Shown here in pieces: positions 20,883 to 32,617 of a stretch of 64,000 bases of DNA. Origin of the DNA: Brachycybe producta (lineage: Eukaryota; Arthropoda; Diplopoda; Playtdesmida; Andrognathidae); NCBI GenBank assembly GCA_036925085.1, contig JAUPFP010000001.1, positions 7,225,722 to 7,289,721 of the forward strand, read 5' to 3'. Numbering within the stretch: the first letter of the stretch is position 1; each line of letters opens with the position of its first letter. The notes beneath the pieces were generated by a model. The model did no database searches, had not been told where the DNA came from, and was given only the letters and a program-made list of their open reading frames with translations. The position numbers were made by a program, and so were the translations under genes.

Positions 20883-22105
20883 TACCCAGGTAGCACAAAT
20901 CAGTTGGGCCAACGTTGGTGCAACATTGGAGCATCGTTGGCCCATGGTTGGCCCACTGAGTTGGGCCAATGTTGGGGTTGTCCAAGTCAGCCAATGGTGG
21001 CCCAACGTTGGCTGAATGTCATTTACACTGTCGGCCCGACGTTGGCCCAACGTTGGCTGAATGGTGGCCCAACGTTGGCTGAATGGTGGCCCAGCGTTGG
21101 CTGAATGTCGGCCCAACATTGGCTGAATGTCGGCCCAACATTGGCTGAATGTCATTTACACTGTTGGGCCGACGTTGGCCCAACGTCATTAGTCATTATT
21201 TTTAAGAGTATTAATTAAAAACTAAAAAATTAAAAATGAGAATCTTAATTGTCCAAGCTGCCCTTACACATACCAAGCCAGGGAGACACTTTTCAACACT
21301 TTAAACACTAATTAGCACTTACCAGAACCAGCGTGGAATCGATCCTGTGTCTTCCATGTCCACGATAGGTCACGATGACATCTTATTTGGAGTTAGCTAA
21401 ATTCGGCTTTATAAAAACTTACGAATGTCCCTTTGTTAGAAATAGAAATTCCGTTCCATTTTAGAAAATTATCAATTAGTTATTGATATATTAATATTTA
21501 TATACTATTAGCATATCAATAACTAATTAAAAATAAAGTTAACGAATGTAATAATTTCAGTATTTCCTACTGGTTTAGAGGGGGAGATTAATTCATTTTT
21601 ATTTCTAAGGAGGTTGGCCAACAGTATGCTTTCCAACACCGTGCCAACGTTGGGAATACATCATTGGCCCAACGTTGGAAAAACAACATTGGCCCAACGT
21701 TGAAACATCTGTGGTTGGCCAATGGCATGCTTTCCGACGGCGGGCCAATGTTGGGAATACATCATTGGCCCAACGTTGGAAATCAGCGTTGGCCCAATGT
21801 TGAAACATCTGTGGTTGGCCCAACGTTGAAACATCTTTGGTTGGCCAATGGTATGCTTTCCGATGTCGGGCCAATGTTGGGAATACATCGTTGGCCCAAC
21901 GTTGAAACATCTGTGGTTGGCCAATGGTATGCTTTCCAACGTCGAGCCAATGTTGGGAATACATCGTTGGCCCAACGTTGTAAATCAGCATTGGCCCAAC
22001 GTTGGCCAACCACAGTTGGTTCGACATTGGGCCAACGTCGATTACCGATGCCGACCAAATGCCAATAATGCCGACGTTGGCCCAATGATTAGTGCTACCT
22101 GGGTA
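20883..22105. mobile_element. TIR element packed with GTTGGCCCAACGTT repeats
   Basis: The termini TACCCAGGTAGCAC and GTGCTACCTGGGTA are perfect inverted repeats. Between them are two arrays of short, self-complementary units (TTGGCCCAACGTTGG, alternating with GCTGAATG in the left array, 20895-21187, and with GAAACATCTGTGG or GGAATACATC in the right array, 21607-22090). An AT-rich unique centre (21190-21600) separates them. The 90-174 codon frames here run through the repeats and are not genes. No transposase. Superfamily unassigned; TA may be the target duplication. Confidence 0.8.
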
Positions 22106-22134
22106 GCCCGTCATAAATGACGGGAGCAAAATTC

Positions 22135-22264
22135 ACAGGCAATTGTGCCCAGCATTACAATTTCTTTTCCTCCGCCCTTTTATGATGTCAGACCAATTAG
22201 AAATTGATGGCGTTCATAAAAGGGCGGAGCAAAAAAAATTCTAATGCTGGGCACAATTGCCTGT
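22135..22264. mobile_element. MITE, GGGCGGAGC family
   Basis: The ends ACAGGCAATTGTGCCCAGCA and its complement are inverted repeats of about 24 bp. The interior carries the family signature CCGCCCTTTTATGA..TCATAAAAGGGCGGAGC. 130 bp, no ORF, no clear target duplication. Confidence 0.8.
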
Positions 22265-22590
22265 AATAAACTGTAGTTTCATTTTGCTACTATTATCCCC
22301 GCCCCTTTTTATATTTGAAAGAGAAAATGAGTTTTTCATTTTCTCTGGTGTGTGCATGCGCGTCGTTTGTTCCTTTTTACTCCTTTCATTTCAATTTCAG
22401 TCACCCCCTCCCACTTTTCCCCCTCCACGTTTTTCTCTCTCCCCCTCCCCTCTACACATTACAACCTTTTCCCCTCTCCAATTTAATATCATTGGGTTCT
22501 TGGATGGGGAGTGTGCAACATATAGTTGACCTTGAGAAAAAAAGCGGTTCATTTATTCATTTAAATTTATACAAATTCCGACGTGCTTCA
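22265..22590. other. Pyrimidine-rich non-coding stretch
   Basis: CCCCTCCC- and TTTCCCC-rich strand asymmetry between 22380 and 22480 opens two accidental frames of about 90 codons. No gene support. Confidence 0.5.
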
Positions 22591-22670
22591 AGGTGTGTCA
22601 CCCAGTAACTTGCGATTCTGCCAAAACCATAGCCTGGAGGGACGGAAAGGCGAAATACAGGGTGTTACAA
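22591..22670 (+). mobile_element. Fragment of family A LTR start
   Basis: TGTCACCCAGTAACTTGCG followed by GCCAAAACCATAGCC matches the first 50 bases of the LTR at 27327, ending in an inverted CAGGGTGTTACA. A short truncated relic. Confidence 0.5.
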
Positions 22671-22672
22671 TA

Positions 22673-23230
22673 GAATTACAAAAACTTCCAAGTTTTAATT
22701 TTTGTGTCGATTTCATGTTGAACTTTGACCTTTATGGGGCCAAATGTAAAACTTCCACTTTTACCCCTAACATGCAGTTATCAACTTAAAGTAGCCATAT
22801 TGTTTAAAATTGAAACAAACTAACAAGAAATTGAATCTGTGTCAAGGTTGACCATACTTTTCATGATGCGAGGGACAGAGTAAGCCATTTCCATCAATAT
22901 TACATTAAAGTCCGTTTCGTGCATTTTCCAATGACGCAAGATTCATATTTTACAATTTAAATGCATGCTGTGCATTCTCAGGCTCTTTGGCAACACGTGC
23001 ACGTGCATGTTGCTCCCTTTCATTTCCATAGTAACGGCACATATGACGCATTCGCTTTCTTTCTCTGAACTGAGTGGCAACAGAGACGAGAAAACAGGTG
23101 CAATGACATCCGCGTGATGTCATGGCAGTGTATCATAGAAAAAATGATGGCGTCATCACAGTTTCAACTAGCTAGGTGAAAAGAGAATGATGTGGTGTCT
23201 TTTTTAGTGTAGAATTAAATGTAGAATAGA
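22673..23230. repeat. Repeat R1, truncated copy
   Basis: Matches the right part of R1 (59255-59525 and 60140-60385) with an internal deletion. It includes the CACGTG cluster, with the palindrome mutated to TGATGTCA. Confidence 0.75.
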
Positions 23231-24577
23231 AGCCTGGGGAAATCTAAGACCTCTGCTCCGGAAGTGACGACGATCTGCAGTTGGCCACCAATGCTAGCAA
23301 GAACCCGAACGTGACTAAACAAACAATAATCCATTAGTGTTTAATCTATGGCCATAGACATAAACACTACAAATCATCGAATAAAAACAATAGAAAATGA
23401 CAGGAATTTGAGAGGAACAACTGAGGACAGTTGTCAAGAGGTGGGGGAAGGGATAAAAGAAACCCCCAAACAAATAAATAACCCACAACATCAACAACTC
23501 CTCTAAAACACTCTCAAATATCACCTAAACTCAACCAAACTACAAAAACCACACATCTTTAATTTTTTCAACATGGCCGCCAGCATGTGTATATTGGCAA
23601 CCGCTTCAATAACTTCACCAGGACCACGTGGCTTCAAAACAACTGTCAACCACGGGGTGCACCTGAGACATCAAAACCGAGTCAAGGACGTCCAAACGAA
23701 AAGAAGAAAAGGGACATTAAGAAAAACATCATGTTCTCTTATTATGGACGGACGTCAATGACCCCGACAGTTGAAAGATAAAAGTAAACTTCAAAAAGAT
23801 CATTACGTCTGGGGGCCAGATTGATGCACACCTCATGGACTTCAAAGAAAAAACACACAAAAGAATAGAAACTGAGAATATTTTCTTGAGGAATGACACC
23901 CTATCAATTAAATCATAAAACATTTTCGGAACCTGTCACCCAATCAAATAAATAATAATTTTTTTTGGGAAATCAACCCCCCCCCAAATCGTAACAAAAC
24001 AGGGAGGTACATTAGTGACCTTGCTGACCAGTCTATATATTTTTTGGAAAAGACATTAAAAAGATTGAGAAAATTAATGGCCAATTTCACACTTCGGTGT
24101 GAGAAAAATAACGGCCCTTCTCCCCAGGACTCTTTAAGCAAACAAAAGAAAATAAAAATAATAAACAAGGACCTGCCTCTATAAAAATTGGATCAACACC
24201 TCTCAATAGCCAATATTGGTGGGACAACCCCCACCCTCAATAAATCAGAGTATTAAAACCAATTAGAGCAACTACTTCTAAATTTTTCCAAAAATAATAT
24301 AAAAATAGGACCAAAAAACGTGGTCAATCACCACTTCATTTGTTCCTGATTCTGAGAGCAATTGCCATCTCATCATTCCCCTTAAAGTCGTTTTCAGCCT
24401 TCTGCAAATTCTTCAGTTTTAAAGTTTTTTACCGTACTTTTGTGCCTACATCTTTAGGCTCTTGTTCAAGTCACCAAGCTTTTTGTGTGTTTGTGTCCCA
24501 ACTGTGTGCACTGGACTTTCCAGACTTTCTGTAATTCTATAATAGAGTGATCAGGGGCCGATTTCTGCTATTGAACA
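23231..24577. other. No gene recognised
   Basis: AT-rich, A-rich on the plus strand with several C homopolymers. A short frame at 23587-23781 (Lys-rich, 64 codons) has no recognisable motif. No TIRs or LTR ends are seen. Confidence 0.4.
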
Positions 24578-26101
24578 ATGTCAGGTAGAGGATCGTGGAG
24601 AGGTAGTAGAAGAATGTCTTCTACCTCCTCCAGTGATGACGACATCGAGAGTGGAATGGCGGGCACCGCTGAACTGCTGTCACCAGCTCTTACTACCTGC
24701 AATCAACAAGCGGTGAGAACTGCCAGTGAGCCGACTACGAGGAGAGAGTCGCCCGGTGAATCATCGAGGTGCCGCACATACTCCGAGCCAGAGAATTTCA
24801 ACCGGTGAGGAGAGAAGCTCCTTCAACCCAACTTTAAATGCCCAGCTAACATCGGACGCGAAGGGAAGCTTGATGCTCCTAGTAGCATCTTTCCTTTTGA
24901 CGTCACGACGTCTAAACACTACTGGGAGGAGCACATTGACATCAGCACGATGGCATGGGGTGTCAACCAGGATTTCAGGGATAGTATTGCCCCTAGACAG
25001 CCAATTCCTGGTGGAGCCACAGCAAGAGGAAAGCACGGGGGTGGTGGATCAATACCACCCCCTCGAAGCACTGCAGCTCCAACTTCAACAAGAGGCTGCT
25101 GCACGACAGGCCGAGAAGGATAGGATATCGCATACCTCTGCATGGTTTGTTCCCGCCTTGGTGAGTTGGGCCTTCCCTGCATGGGGCAACTATCAAAAAA
25201 GGAGCTCCTGCAGAAAGAAAAAGAAAAACAACCCGCACCACCGGTAATGCCAATCGCACCACATCCGAGTTCTCCGCCTGTATCGCCATCCACGCTGTCC
25301 ACGCCTTCCTCACGCCACCGGAACTGTTCTGGTACCAAGAGCTGATGTCGACACCTGTTGTGCCGCTCAACTCTCCATGCTATCCATAACGCCACTGCCT
25401 CCTTCGCGCACGGCACTTTCCACACCACCTGCAGCACGATGCGCCGCACCACTACATCAGGAGGTCGCCGCGATTACTCAAAACTACCATCCATAGTGGA
25501 GTCCCCAGACCTGCTGACATCAAGGCTTCCACTGGCGCCCGCCCCAAGGAGCCTCAGCAGATCCGTAAGGACCACCACCCTCTCCATCACTCGCAACCAC
25601 ATCGCTTTCCACCTCGTCGCTACCTACCCCAACCACGATGCCAACCTGATGGAAGTCACCAGGAGCAGCACAGCTCCTCCAGATGTGGCCCTCCGCCATG
25701 TAACGACTAACCGTGGAATCCCGTCACCACCTCAGGACCTGCACATCCAGCTGAACCACAACCATCGCCACATATATCGGGACCCAGTACACCCGGCTCT
25801 GCACCGCTCTCCTCCTCCGCCACCTCTAGGCCGCCCTCCTGGGAAGTCCACGAACGTGCCTCCGACACCTCCACCCTCTGCTGACTGCGCCACCTTTCTA
25901 AGGAAGCAGAAGGCCATCACAGACCTTCTGCAGGACATAATGCGAGACAGAGGTGACCCAAGAGAAGCATTGGGTATCCCACCAGGCAGCGCTAAACCAC
26001 CAGAAGTGCTGAGCAAGAGAGTGGCATCTGAACGTCAGCGGCAGCGAGCCCGAGACATGGCCCGGTCCGCCTTATGCCCGGCCAATTACAGGCACCTCTA
26101 G
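24578..26101 (+). pseudogene. Decayed coding region, unidentified
   Basis: GC-richer than its surroundings and open in shifting frames. The start at 24578 (MSGRGSWRGSRRMSSTSSSD) is Ser/Arg-rich. A frame at about 24860-25100 reads SSIFPFDVTTSKHYWEEHID and ISTMAWGVNQDFRDSIAPRQ. A Gln/Glu-rich helix-like stretch follows (LQLQLQQEAAARQAEKD, about 25075), then Pro/Ser-rich sequence in mixed frames. The last frame (25358-26101) ends with FLRKQKAITDLLQDIMRDRG and an Arg-rich tail. Frame changes at about 24800, 25110, 25250 and 25350 suggest a single ancestral protein broken by indels. It could be a retroelement gag-like protein or a host gene; I do not recognise it. Confidence 0.4.
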
Positions 26102-26822
26102 TAGTGGGTACTGTACTAAAACAAGATGGCCACCTGAGTGGATGTGGTGTTTTATCTCTCACATTTTGGCATCTTTTTGCATTGTTTTTTTTTCCATTTA
26201 GTGGCTGAAAATTCTTTCTTACAGATCTTAAAAGGTACCATTACCAGTCGGACTTGGATCCTACACAAAGTTCTGGCTTCAAACTCAAGATTCGTGGTGT
26301 TTTGGACTCTTTAAATTCTGATGAGGAGCATGAGGGTAGGGTAATTGTGGCCTTTTTCCATAGGAGCCTATGTTAAAATTCTCTGCCATCGCTTCGAAAT
26401 GGTAGAGCAAAGAGGGCCCCGCGTGTTTCTCTCCTTCTCAACCACTTTTCATCGTTTTTCTTTCTCTTCTCATCGTTCTCTCTCCTTTTTAATTACTTTA
26501 CATTACTTCTCATCGTTTTTTCTCTACTCTTCAGATACTTTCAGTTTCTTTTCAAAGAGTGTCGGCCGTTTTTGCAATTTTCTTCTTTTCACTATCCACT
26601 TCACTTTCCTTCTACACATATCTTTCAAATGTAAGTCTATACCACAGCAAAATATATAGGATTCCCTCTTCCTATTATTCTTTTCACCATCCTTTTGGCC
26701 CTCCCACCCATTTCTTTAAGTCAAACTAATTCAAACTTTCAAAAATAAGCCACGTGGCTTGGGAAACCACCACTTAATTGCCATGGGCAGAGCAGCTTTT
26801 CAGTAATTGTTACAGGTTAAGC
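26102..26822. other. No gene recognised
   Basis: Pyrimidine-rich TTTCTTCTC stretch at 26420-26640, with no supported ORF or repeat. Confidence 0.4.
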
Positions 26823-27142
26823 ATGGATCTGACAGGGGTGCCAGGCAATCTGAGGGAGGAATATAGGAAGCGGTGAATCCAGAGGGAAGAGGCCACCACG
26901 GAGAAAATAGTAGGCAATGTAAGGCGCGTCTATTCAAGAAGCAGTTCAGAAAGCTGAAGTCTACCTTACTTGCGGAACTACAAGAGGAAGAAAAAATCAC
27001 GTGGCACGAAGCTTTCAGAAAGAGAGTGGCGGCAACAAGGAAAGAGGCCAGAGGGGCAATGGTAGCGGGCAAAAGAACTAGACGGGCAACGACGTCCTCA
27101 GCATCAGAATCTAGCAGGGAAGAAAGACGGATGAGAGCTTGA
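26823..27142 (+). pseudogene. Basic, Glu/Arg-rich coding fragment, unidentified
   Basis: An ATG at 26823 opens MDLTGVPGNLREEYRKR and then a stop. The neighbouring frame (26873-27142, 89 codons) is rich in Lys, Arg and Glu with a helical look (RKLKSTLLAELQEEEKITWH). It resembles the charged end of the region at 24578-26101 in composition only. It is cut off just before a truncated LTR at 27200. No family recognised. Confidence 0.35.
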
Positions 27143-27199
27143 AGGGGAACAATACAGAAAAGCCTTCGGAGGAGATCGTGGAAGTGCTAGTAACTCCAC

Positions 27200-27322
27200 A
27201 GGTAGTTTCTACCTCTGTACATCAGTACAGAGGGTTGACAAAGTTCCATGCCAATCTAAAACAAAAACAAACGATCCACAAAAAACTAAGTGAGCCAGGA
27301 GAGCTCCTGGACTGATCGTTTC
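27200..27322 (-). mobile_element. Truncated LTR of the 34649 family
   Basis: On the minus strand it starts TGAAACGATCAGTCCAGGAG and follows the LTR at 34649 for about 120 bases (to the TGTACTGATGTACAGAGG segment), then stops. It is 5'-only, with no partner LTR in the window. Confidence 0.8.
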
Positions 27323-27326
27323 AATA

Positions 27327-27988
27327 TGTAACACCCTGTAAATCGTGATCCCGCCAAAACCATAGCCCGGGGGTAAACAACTCTCAACCGTCCCTCCCGC
27401 CCCTCTGACTCACCTTTCTCACTCATAAACAAGCAGCGGATTGATACACATAGGACACTCGCAGGTGTACACAAGTCCAAGGTATAAAAGGGCCGTGTTC
27501 CTCTTTGTAGCTAGTTCTTATCCTTTGCCTGTATTACGTGATCTTATTCCGAATCATGGGCCTGAGGATGCACCGTTAGTATTAATATATTCATCCTTGT
27601 ATTCTGTGTTTCTTACAAGTGATGAATAAAGAGTTATAACAAGAAACAGCATTGTCTTTCTGTAATGTAACCAACTTCTCTTCAGAGGCCGGAAACTCCA
27701 CAGGGCAAGAGTTATACGATTCCTAGCAGCTACAACATCTTCTCTTGTCGGGATACCGAAAGGAGAAGATGTACATCAGCGTCGACCGGAAGAGAGAAAG
27801 ATGGCCGCCACTCTGCTGCATCGATTTCACCCCCATGCAGAGGAGTCACCACAATCTGTCTCCATCCAACTCTCTCTGCAGCTCGAATCTTCTCCGTGCG
27901 GGCACCGCGCGGTTCAGAGAAGAATCGAGATACAGAAGATATCATCTAAAGGTTGGTAAAATAAAATGGTTGATGCCAAAAGCTCACA
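27327..27988 (+). mobile_element. Solo LTR, family A, copy 2
   Basis: TGTAACACCC to AAAAGCTCACA, with perfect 4-bp AATA duplications (27323-27326 and 27989-27992). GGTATAAAAG (TATA-like) begins near 27481 and GATGAATAAAG (poly-A signal-like) lies near 27620, consistent with U3-R-U5 order. No internal sequence attached. Confidence 0.9.
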
Positions 27989-27992
27989 AATA

Positions 27993-28807
27993 GAATAACA
28001 AAAAATTGGTAAGTACGATTCTATTTTTAAGAACTATTTCAAAATGGCAAATTTCTAACTCTTATGTTAAAAACCTCCATTAAAATGCTCGCAAAAACAC
28101 GTAAAAATAATTTTAAAAAATCTAGCATGTGCACCAATGAGTTGACTTCACTGGTTTAATTGTGGTTTTTTTAAAATTATTTTAGGTCTTTTTACGAGCA
28201 TTTTAGTGGATGTTTTTTTTTCTCATTTGGGCACACTCAATGGAGTTTAACATAAGTTAGAAATTTGCAATTTTAAAATGTTTTAAAAATAGAAGGACCC
28301 TTATCAATTTTTTGTCATTCTATCACTAGGAAACACTTCAAAATCATTTTATTACTATGCACAATATTGGGCCATTTCACAGGATTAATGTGCCAATGTT
28401 AAGCTATGTAATTATCGTTAAAAACCTCGAAAGTGTGAACAAAATTGGACTTCAGTTGTCAAAAGTGCAATTTTAATGAAAAGAAAATAGAAAGATGACA
28501 AAAAGAACGGAGCATCCTGTGCATTCTCAGGCTCTTTGGCAACACGTGCACGTGCATGTTGCTCCCTTTCATTTCCATAGTAACGGCACATATGACGCAT
28601 TCACTCTCTTTCTCAGAACTGAGAGGCAACAGAGACGAGAAAACAGGTGCAATGACATCAGCGTGACGTCATGGCAGTGTATCATAGAAAAAATGATGGC
28701 GTCATCACAGTTTCAAATAGCTAGGTGAATTGAGTATGATGTGGTGTCTTTTTTAGTGTAGAATTAATTGTAGAATACATTTAACAAAAAACATTTTGTT
28801 ATTCTTG
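27993..28807. repeat. Repeat R1, truncated copy
   Basis: Right-hand part of R1 from AGAATAACAAAAAATTGG onward, truncated on the left by the solo LTR at 27327. Includes the CACGTG and TGACGTCA (28664-28671) cluster. Confidence 0.8.
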
Positions 28808-29665
28808 TGAAACGATAAGTTCAGGAGCGATCCTGACTCTTTTAATTTTTCCTGGAATTGGCGTAGAACTTTGTCAACCCTCTGTACTCATCTACAGAAG
28901 ATTGACCTAGTTCTATCAACTGATGATAGTGCCAATATCCTGTCTTGGGTCCTTTTTCTTCCCAGTCCCACCCCTTAATACAAAAAGATCGTCCTGATAA
29001 GCCTCAGCATTAGGTCTATGGGGTTAAAACTTTCTATTGTAAGCTTGTTTTGATTGCGATGAGTCACTTTGTCTATATTTTTGTTGACCACTGGTCAATC
29101 ATGTTGATTGGCCAGTTTGGTTTTTTCTTTTGTATTTACCCAATCAGGGAATACTGAGAGAGTGTTCTCAGTATCCTCTTTTTGGGTATAAAAAGGCCGT
29201 GTTTTTTATGTTTATCTAGCATTCTGTAAACAGAAAATCTATGCCCAATTTGGAATAGACTTCAACGGAAATAATTGTAAATAAACTGTTATTATGCTTT
29301 AAAAGTGCCAAGTCTTATTTTTTATACTTATGGAACAGAACGAAAGTTCTCATCATTCATCATCTCGAACTGCCAACCCAGGTGTAAACCTGGATCATCA
29401 CTTCTAGATGGAACTTCAAGGAACAACACGATCAACCAGCTTTTAACGGGCAAAAGCCCGAGGGGTAGCAGACAACAAAAGATCCTTAAAACTGTAAAGG
29501 TTCTTGAGAGAGGAACTTGTGAGGAAATGAAAGGGATTAATTTGTTCCCTTCCTCCCGAACCAGAATAGTGAGTGGCCTAGCCAACCACTTTCTGATCGC
29601 TCGAAAGAGAGCTACGATACTTTTGGACAATTCTATTCACCCCCTCCCGAACGTGGTTCATTACA
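28808..29665 (+). mobile_element. Solo LTR, family B, copy 1
   Basis: TGAAACGATAAG to GTGGTTCATTACA, flanked by 4-bp CTTG duplications (28804-28807 and 29666-29669). Diverged relative of the LTRs at 34649 and 40694: shared TGACCACTGGTCAATCA, GGTATAAAAAGGCC, GGCAAAAGCCCGAGGGG and TCCCTTCCTCCCGAACC. The 144-codon ORF inside is accidental. Confidence 0.9.
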
Positions 29666-29669
29666 CTTG

Positions 29670-30130
29670 TTACCTGATTAACCCAGCTGAATTGGTGACG
29701 TCATTTGGTGCAGGATTTGAATTAAAAGTGAAAAACTGAACATGAAAGCTCTTTATAGAATATTTTCTGAAGAAAAGTTATAGAAAACATCAGTAAATCA
29801 ACACCGAATTTGAATTACCAATTTCTATTGAAAACAAAGTAACACGTAGAGAATTCCCTATGCCAGGTTCATTTAAAATGATTTTATGTGCCATCTGCTG
29901 TTTTTCCCACAAGTTTGCCACAACATCTAAATTTATTTACCAATTTTAAAAAGAATTTAAAAAAATCATAGTTATTAAGGTGTACCCCAAAATGATTGAT
30001 ACAAACTTCTTTGTAAATAGGACTTGTAAATACTGGGCAATTGATAACTTAGGAAAACAATGTAAATTTTGAACAGCTCTTAATTTTAAGAAAAATCGCA
30101 TCCAAAAATGTGGGTACAAATCTCACAATC
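29670..30130. other. No clear gene; possible decayed LINE
   Basis: AT-rich. The last bases before the solo LTR, joined to the sequence after it, read SHNLISDNQHGF, so at least the right end belongs to the CR1-like LINE at 30699. The rest is unreadable. Confidence 0.4.
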
Positions 30131-30134
30131 TCAT

Positions 30135-30698
30135 TGTAACACCCAGTAACATGGTCGCTTGGACCTGGTTACACTTCGTAGGTGTACACAGGTCCAAGGT
30201 ATAAAAAGACTATGTTCCTCTTTGTTCTTTGTCCACTCTTGCTCAACTTTTGTACTACACTGAATAACATATCCGTATCACATCATGGGCCCGTGGATGC
30301 ACTTTTAATAATTCATATTCATTCTTGTAACGTTGATGTTTCGAGACAAGAATGAATAGTGTTTGCGATATGAAACTGCGTTGCCTACTGTATTGAAACT
30401 AATCCTTCTCTAGACAAGCCGGAGACACCATAGGGCAAGAAGACATAGATCCCTACGGAGCAACACATCTTCAAACCATCAAAGGAAGATGATCATTGAC
30501 GGCCAGAAGTGAATGGTCACCACCCTTCTGCTAGAATACACCCCTACACAGAAGGCTGATCACAATCCATCACCATCCGACTACCACCGTAGCTAGAATC
30601 TTCGTGCGGCCACCGTGCGATCGAGAGAAGAAACGAGTTACAGAAAAGAGAGCATAAACAGTTGCTCGATTTGTGCAAAGGACGCCATAAAGCTCACA
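30135..30698 (+). mobile_element. Solo LTR, family A, copy 3
   Basis: TGTAACACCC to AAAGCTCACA, with perfect TCAT duplications (30131-30134 and 30699-30702). It is inserted in the CR1-like LINE; removing it rejoins the RT frame (ISDNQHGFLRGRSC). TATA-like GGTATAAAAAG begins near 30198. Confidence 0.92.
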
Positions 30699-31841
30699 TC
30701 ATTTCTGATAACCAACACGGTTTCCTGAGAGGGCGCTCTTGTGACTCAACTTAGACAATGGTAAACAGGTTGACATGGTGTTTCTTGACTTTTGTAAGGC
30801 ATTTGACACTTTCACATTCAAAACTTCTAGCAAAAGTAGCAGCATATGGGTTGGGGCAGGTAACCAAATGGGTAACTTCTTTTTTTAAGTGATAGGAAAG
30901 AAAGGGTAGTTGTAAATGGGTCTCACTAAGAGTGGTTGGCTGTTAAATCTGGTGTACCCCAGGAAAGTATACTGGGTCCCCTTTTGTTCCTGATATTTAT
31001 TAATGACCTCAGCAGCACAGTTGGCAGCAACCTTAGACTATTTGTTGATGATACCCTAATTTACAAAGAGGTTGATGGTATCCAAGACTGTGAAACAGTA
31101 GCTCTAGACTTGAAGGCAAATGAGGGATGGTGTAATACATGGCAACTTCAGTTAAATTCTTTAGGGAAAGTGTAGTGTTATGAGGCTAACTCGGGGTAGA
31201 AATCCGATTGTGTTCAACTATAGTATGAAAGACACTATTCTTCGGAGTGTCAAGTGTTATAAGTACTTGGGGGTTACAATGACAGATGACCTTTCTTAGA
31301 ACAAACACATTGATGGTGTCACTGGGAAAGCTCTACAAATGCTGCATTTTAGTCAAAGGACATTGGGCACCTGCCCAGCACAAGTTAAAACTATTGCTTA
31401 TCAAGCATTGGTTCGGCCTCATCTTGAGTATTGTTGCAGTGTATGGAATCCTCACTCTGTCACACACACACACACACTCATTCAGTTGAAATGGTTCAGC
31501 ATAAGGCAGCTAGGTTTGTTTGTGGCAGGCATAAATTTACAGATAGTGTCACTGAGATGCTGTGAGTGCTACAATGGCATAGTTTGCCACATCACAGGTC
31601 TGAGTTAAGTTTGAAATTATTTGGAAAAATTACACATGGTGACTGTCCTAAACCGCAGTCCAGTGATATTCATAAAGCACTATAAATGAACAAGGCTGAC
31701 CACTCTAAGAAAATTACGGAGATTTTTGCTAGAACAGATTCATATTATTGGTCTTTTTTCCTAGAGTTATAAGACAATGAAACTCCCTTCCTGAGGCAGT
31801 GGTGAATGGGAATAATTTTGTTTTGTGGGATTGACATTTTG
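30699..31841 (+). pseudogene. CR1/jockey-like LINE reverse transcriptase fragment
   Basis: Readable RT motifs: [47 protein letters not shown], and the active site [12 protein letters not shown] (A replaced by V before DD). Then comes the C-terminal LGTCPAQVKTIAYQALVRPH and YCCSVWNPHS. Frameshifts occur near 30790 and 31165 and a stop at TMTDDLS* near 31297. An antisense copy lies at 55016-56943 and a duplicate at 62304-63445. There is no endonuclease domain, so it is 5'-truncated. A CA microsatellite interrupts it at 31460. Confidence 0.85.
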
Positions 31842-32617
31842 TGACGGACCTTTTTCCGTTAGTAGAATCTGCTCTTTTTTTGGTTAATACGAGCGAGTTT
31901 GCACTCATATTGATAGTGATTTGCTAGGTCACTAATTCTACTGGCCCGGGAGGACTAGACCAATATAACGTCTATTTTGTGTCCTCACTAGTCTCTGGCA
32001 AAAGACTTCACAGTCTTGAGGATCTTTAATCTCTGTATCTCTCGGACTTTCGTCCTTAAATCTGCCCTAAGAATCGTCTAAAATATACTTACTCGTACGT
32101 TGCAGGTTTGCACCTGTTGGGACCTCGAAGTATCCAGAATAGGTGAAGACCTGCAAATGATGCGTTCACAATCGCGGAATTTAAGTTTCGATAAATAAAA
32201 CACCACTGGTTTAGTTAAAGTAGAAAATGGTTTATTTCGCAGATAAAATTATTAACCAAAGACGAAATAAAACTTGAATTGATGCACAACACATAAAAAT
32301 ATATCTTGAAAATAATAATATTAAAAAAGAAAAAAACCTAGCCAAAATCGGGCATAGGTTCGGTATTTAAAAAGAAGCCCTGGTACATAAAAAAATGACC
32401 CTTTATACACCCTGAGAATCCCAAAGTCGGATTTTCAGGGCACAACTTTGCAATTGGTTACTTTAGATATTTTGGCCCAAATAGACCAATCACAAGGTCA
32501 CTTGGTACCAAAAGTACCGAGTGGCCCAGAAGCTAAATAAAATACAGGGTGACGTGAAACCCAAAAACGAAGCGCAAATTAAAGAAAAAAAATAAGCGGC
32601 GGGCCCCAAACGTCTCA
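31842..32617 (+). mobile_element. Solo LTR, family C, copy 2
   Basis: TGACGGACC to CGTCTCA. The flanks ATTTTG and ATTTG fit a 5-bp ATTTG duplication with one extra T; the uninterrupted LINE sequence (GACATTTGTATATTC) is seen on the minus strand at 55830-55850. It is inserted in the LINE 3' untranslated region. Confidence 0.85.

Larger units (their letters stand above)
27993..32420. repeat. Recent segmental duplication, copy 1
   Basis: Nearly identical to 59676-64000 at an offset of about 31.6 kb that changes by only a few bases over 3.6 kb. It spans four unrelated elements (R1 fragment, solo LTRs B, A and C, and a CR1-like LINE), so it was copied as DNA, not by transposition. Copy 2 has a deletion of about 85 bp relative to 28459-28543. 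Confidence 0.9.

Noticed and set aside
21605-22129. 174-codon Trp/Ala/Asn-rich ORF and its antisense partners
   Set aside because: It runs through palindromic GTTGGCCCAACGTT repeats of a TIR element and is open in four frames at once.
22257-22608. Two ORFs of 90-97 codons
   Set aside because: They arise from a pyrimidine-rich low-complexity strand; no domain, no second copy.
29305-29739. 144-codon ORF
   Set aside because: It lies in the R-U5 part of a solo LTR; the other LTR copies do not keep the frame.
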